Assembly: GCA_050116575.1 (NCBI GenBank)
Contig: JASFOJ010000107.1
Span: forward strand, 1-16,029
Direction of reading: 5' to 3'
Origin: JAKEGK01 sp050116575
GTDB lineage: Bacteria > Pseudomonadota > Gammaproteobacteria > SZUA-152
Length of the DNA: 16,029 bases
Part shown: in pieces, positions 13,625-16,029 of the stretch
How the letters are laid out: every line of letters starts with the position of its first letter
How positions within the stretch are numbered: position 1 is the first letter of the stretch
The notes under the pieces: model-generated
Told to the model about the DNA's origin: nothing
Seen by the model: only the letters and a program-made list of their open reading frames with translations
The model's database searches: none
Made by a program: the position numbers and the translations under genes

Positions 13625-15172
13625 TCACCCCGCCTTGTCCTGCAGTGCGTGCAGGCGACGGTCGGCTTCCAGGGCGGCATTGGTTTCGTTGAAATTTTTC
13701 CGTAACAATTCCAGGTAGGCCCGGCACTTGGTTGCATCATTGGCTTTTTGAAAGGCGTTGGCGAGAGCCAGCACCGCGTCAGCCACCGGTTCTTTCATTT
13801 TGTGGTTCTTCACCAGAACAACCAGTTTTTCCGCGTCCTCGAAATACTGACCCAACGCGAATGTCACAATGAGATGCAGGCAGAGTTTTGCATTCAATTT
13901 GGCTTTGGGTTGGGCGCGTTTCATGTATTCCTGGTAAGTGTTATATATTAGTTGGTAGGTTTTGGTGTTTTTGTCCTTTAACATCATTATCCGGTTGGCG
14001 GCCGTATGGAAATCATCGCTGGCCGGCTGCAGTTTGGCGGCCTTGTACCATTGCAACAAATACTCCCTGTTATCCGGATGCTCTTCCACGAGAGGGCGAA
14101 GTAACGCGAGTGCTTTGTCCACCTGCATTTTGGCAACGTGTTCCATGGCGGTTTCATATTGAAGGGTTGTTTGCTCGGTTTTTTCCTCCCGGTCCAGGTA
14201 GTCAATATTGACTTTGCCCAGGGCGTGCTTAACAACGGCCGCAAACACCGCACCGCTGCAAATACCGCCGATATGCGCGTAGTAGTTGACACCGGTGTCG
14301 GTAAAAGCAACCAGCTGAAATACCTCGTAGCCGAGCCATATGGGTAACAGCACAATCGCCGGCGCTTTTACGTAGTCAAAATAGACAAACACAAAATAAA
14401 AAAAGTTAATTTTGCGCAGGCCGAACAGCACGGTATACATTCCCATTAGGCCGGCAATGGCGCCGGAGGCGCCAATGGTCGGGATATCACTGTTGCTGTT
14501 AAACGCTATATACAGCAGTCCACCGGCCAGTCCTGTCAACAGGTAGCCGAAGGTAAAGGCTGTTTTGCCGAGGGCGGTTTCCACCACGAAACCAATAATG
14601 AACAGAAAGATCATGTTACCCAGCAGGTGGCCAAAACCGCCATGCAGGAACATGTTGGTGAAAAGTGTAACCGCCGTGGGTTGGTTGGGTTTTAGGCCGT
14701 AACGAAACGTGGTGACCTGGTCCAAACGCGACTCAAATTGCTGGTTTAACGTCTGCCAGTGGTGGTAACTGTTCCTGTCTTCAAACCATTTACCGTCGTG
14801 TAACTGTTGCTCAAAGTCCGTGTCCTGTTTCATTGTCATCACCATTAACTGACGCAACTTGGCGTCGGTGTCGCCCGTCGTCGGTGTCAGCGGTTGATGA
14901 CTTTCCGTTTCCCCGATGCGTTGTTGATCCAGATAATCACTGTACTCGGCTGCCCGTTGCCAATCGTTTTGGGCATCGAGGTATTTGACGTAAAGGGGCA
15001 TCTCCAGGTCGGGCAGTTCGCTATCCAGATAATATTCATAGGCCTGTCGGGCCAGGTCATTGTCATTGCCCTGAAATGTGAAAAAAATCAAACAGTTGGC
15101 GATGATGAGTAAAAACGTCACCAGGGGAGGGTTGGACCAGTCAATTTTTCCGAAAAATGGGATAAAAATCAT
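13625..15172 (-). CDS. Rhomboid intramembrane serine protease with TPR-like tail
   Basis: The start at 15172 (ATG, AGGG upstream) gives 515 aa; a TTG at 15190 would add six. Numbering here is from 15172. A first membrane helix (about 18-35) is followed by an unusually long soluble insertion of about 130 residues. The rhomboid core then begins with TNMFLHGGFGHLLGNM (174-187), continues with GASGAIAG containing the catalytic Ser236, and AHIGG containing the catalytic His300. Both members of the Ser-His dyad are present, so an active protease cutting transmembrane substrates is expected. Residues about 330-515 form a helical tail of TPR type (VDKALALLRPLVEEHPDNREYLLQWYKA) on the cytoplasmic side. 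The tail resembles that of the convergent zinc-finger protein. Gene ends are 100 bases apart with no recognisable terminator. Confidence 0.92.
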   Translation of the reverse strand: MIFIPFFGKIDWSNPPLVTFLLIIANCLIFFTFQGNDNDLARQAYEYYLDSELPDLEMPLYVKYLDAQNDWQRAAEYSDYLDQQRIGETESHQPLTPTTGDTDAKLRQLMVMTMKQDTDFEQQLHDGKWFEDRNSYHHWQTLNQQFESRLDQVTTFRYGLKPNQPTAVTLFTNMFLHGGFGHLLGNMIFLFIIGFVVETALGKTAFTFGYLLTGLAGGLLYIAFNSNSDIPTIGASGAIAGLMGMYTVLFGLRKINFFYFVFVYFDYVKAPAIVLLPIWLGYEVFQLVAFTDTGVNYYAHIGGICSGAVFAAVVKHALGKVNIDYLDREEKTEQTTLQYETAMEHVAKMQVDKALALLRPLVEEHPDNREYLLQWYKAAKLQPASDDFHTAANRIMMLKDKNTKTYQLIYNTYQEYMKRAQPKAKLNAKLCLHLIVTFALGQYFEDAEKLVVLVKNHKMKEPVADAVLALANAFQKANDATKCRAYLELLRKNFNETNAALEADRRLHALQDKAG

Positions 15173-15227
15173 CGCCAGCCCTGTGGGCAATAAATGGGTA
15201 TACGGTAATCATCGGACATCCGCGGTG

Positions 15228-15407
15228 CTATCTTAATAGCGGGATATGAAAATCGTTCTGAGCAGGGCGCAGCGGCATCCGGTTAGGTGTCAAAAACAGG
15301 GCGAGTAAACCCAATATCAGTAACCCGAAAGCATCAGTCCACAGTTTGGTAAAACGTTTGGTCGTCACCCAATGGAAGGTAAAGCTTAGAGTGTTGTTGC
15401 CGGGCAT
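15228..15407 (-). pseudogene. Membrane-protein C-terminal remnant, about 59 codons
   Basis: From an ATG at 15407 to TAG at 15230-15228, a 59-codon frame reads like real protein: PGNNTLSFTFHW (a beta strand typical of the end of a periplasmic domain), a basic KRFTKLW, then a clean membrane helix AFGLLILGLLALFL and a basic end. The frame stays open a further 11 codons upstream to a TGA, without a start or ribosome binding site, and then meets the start region of the divergent MTH938-family gene. This looks like the 3' end of a larger lost membrane protein, of the kind with a beta-domain followed by one anchoring helix. It could instead be a genuine small membrane protein cotranscribed with the rhomboid gene 56 bases downstream. 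Confidence 0.35.
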
Positions 15408-15445
15408 TACCAGGCTGGTGAAATCTGAACATACAACTTTTCAGT

Positions 15446-15452
15446 AAGGAGG
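15446..15452 (+). promoter_or_regulatory. Strong Shine-Dalgarno of the MTH938-family gene
   Basis: AAGGAGG, ten bases before the ATG at 15463, is the strongest ribosome binding site in the window and fixes this start. Confidence 0.75.
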
Positions 15453-15462
15453 AGTCGTCATT

Positions 15463-15807
15463 ATGGATATCACCGATTACCATTTTGGTTCGATTACCAT
15501 TGGCGGTAAAACCTACAGGAGCGACGTTATTATTACACCGGATGAGGTCAGTGATAACTGGTGGCGGGAGCAGGGACATAATCTGTCAATACAAGACCTC
15601 GACAAGGTTATTGCCGCCAGACCGGCCATTGCCGTTATCGGTACCGGTTATTATGGCCGCATGCAGGTTCCCGCGGAAACGATTCGTTATCTTGAAGGGC
15701 AAGGTATCAACGTTTACTGTGAGAAGAGTCAAAAGGCTGTGGAGGAATTTAACCGGCTGCAACACCAATGTGCGAATATTGTCGCTGCGTTTCATCTGAC
15801 CTGTTGA
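15463..15807 (+). CDS. MTH938/NDUFAF3-family (DUF498) protein
   Basis: The 114-aa product matches the MTH938-like family: an N-terminal ITDYHFGSITIGGKTYRSDVII, a middle WWREQGHNLSIQDLDKVI, the glycine-rich VIGTGYYGRMQVP, and the ending LEGQGINVYCEKSQKAVEEFNRL, where the family usually has a T-x2-A-x3-YN pattern. Length agrees with single-domain members of about 110-130 aa. The fold is a small alpha/beta domain; the human relative NDUFAF3 helps assemble respiratory complex I, but bacterial members have no settled function. There is no signal peptide or membrane helix, so it should be cytoplasmic. It is divergent from the rhomboid unit and appears to be a single gene. Confidence 0.88.
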   Translation: MDITDYHFGSITIGGKTYRSDVIITPDEVSDNWWREQGHNLSIQDLDKVIAARPAIAVIGTGYYGRMQVPAETIRYLEGQGINVYCEKSQKAVEEFNRLQHQCANIVAAFHLTC

Positions 15808-16029
15808 TTTGACAGGCGTTGCCCCGTGCTTTTTGTCTTGCCATCGGTTTTGCCAGGGGCCGCCGGTTTCCCCCGGTTTTCTGATCCACCCTCCAGCCGG
15901 TTTCCTGAATGTGTTGGCGGGCCAAAGCGCCATAACTCCCGTTGGTCCCGGATTTTTACTGCCCGCTAAATCGCCTCGTTGGGTAATTTGTGGCATACTG
16001 TTGCCCGGTTGCCGCATCGGGAAGGCTCC
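15808..16029. other. Right-edge non-coding sequence
   Basis: No supported gene was found in the last 220 bases. A 9-base direct repeat (CCGGTTTCC, two copies within about 40 bases) occurs in this stretch. A minus-strand open frame covering part of it is mostly the antisense of the MTH938-family gene. I see no terminator or consensus promoter. Confidence 0.4.

Noticed and set aside
15979..15999. TTGGGT and CATACT near the right edge as a promoter
   Set aside because: Only nine bases separate them; no usable spacing.
15586..16017. 143-codon minus-strand open frame at the right edge
   Set aside because: More than half is antisense to the MTH938-family gene, and the rest is Pro/Gly/Lys-rich without a protein-like pattern or ribosome binding site.

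Overview
The window reads like chromosomal DNA of a free-living gammaproteobacterium with roughly balanced base composition. This is inferred from protein resemblance only: the RimI-type acetyltransferase lines up almost without gaps against E. coli RimI in its C-terminal half, there is a ribosome-hibernation/cold-shock fusion protein of a type I associate with Gammaproteobacteria, and several Shine-Dalgarno sites are normal bacterial ones. No rRNA, tRNA, CRISPR array, insertion sequence, integrase or phage gene was seen. It looks like ordinary chromosome with many short transcription units in alternating orientation rather than a mobile island.

Layout. 1-180 (minus) is the N-terminus of a membrane protein running off the left edge. 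568-1817 (plus) is a likely three-gene unit: two unrecognised small proteins and a ParS/MbcA/Xre-type antitoxin-like protein with no visible RES toxin. 1869-3413 (minus) is a Ycf45/SpoIIIAA-like AAA ATPase with a C-terminal R3H domain. 3689-4786 (plus) is the AmmeMemoRadiSam radical SAM enzyme, convergent with rimI (4819-5259, minus). 5541-7468 (plus) is a SagB-type nitroreductase followed 32 bases later by a Tat-exported CapA-like metallophosphoesterase. 7558-8427 (minus) is an M28 metallopeptidase lying downstream of an HPF/RaiA-cold-shock fusion (8536-9099, minus).

9547-11916 (plus) is a large beta-propeller lipoprotein. 12094-13524 (plus) is a zinc-finger/multi-pass membrane/TPR protein, convergent with a rhomboid protease (13625-15172, minus) that carries a TPR-like tail resembling that of its neighbour. 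A short membrane-protein remnant (15228-15407, minus) and a MTH938/AAMDC-family protein (15463-15807, plus) follow. I see no gene in the last 220 bases.

How the genes may work together: the clearest functional guesses are the zinc-finger/TPR and rhomboid/TPR pair, which share a tail architecture and face each other, and the SagB-CapA pair, which are closely spaced and both possibly exported. The antitoxin-like operon is the region with the most unknown content. No complete novel system can be demonstrated from sequence alone, and the functional links proposed here are inferences.
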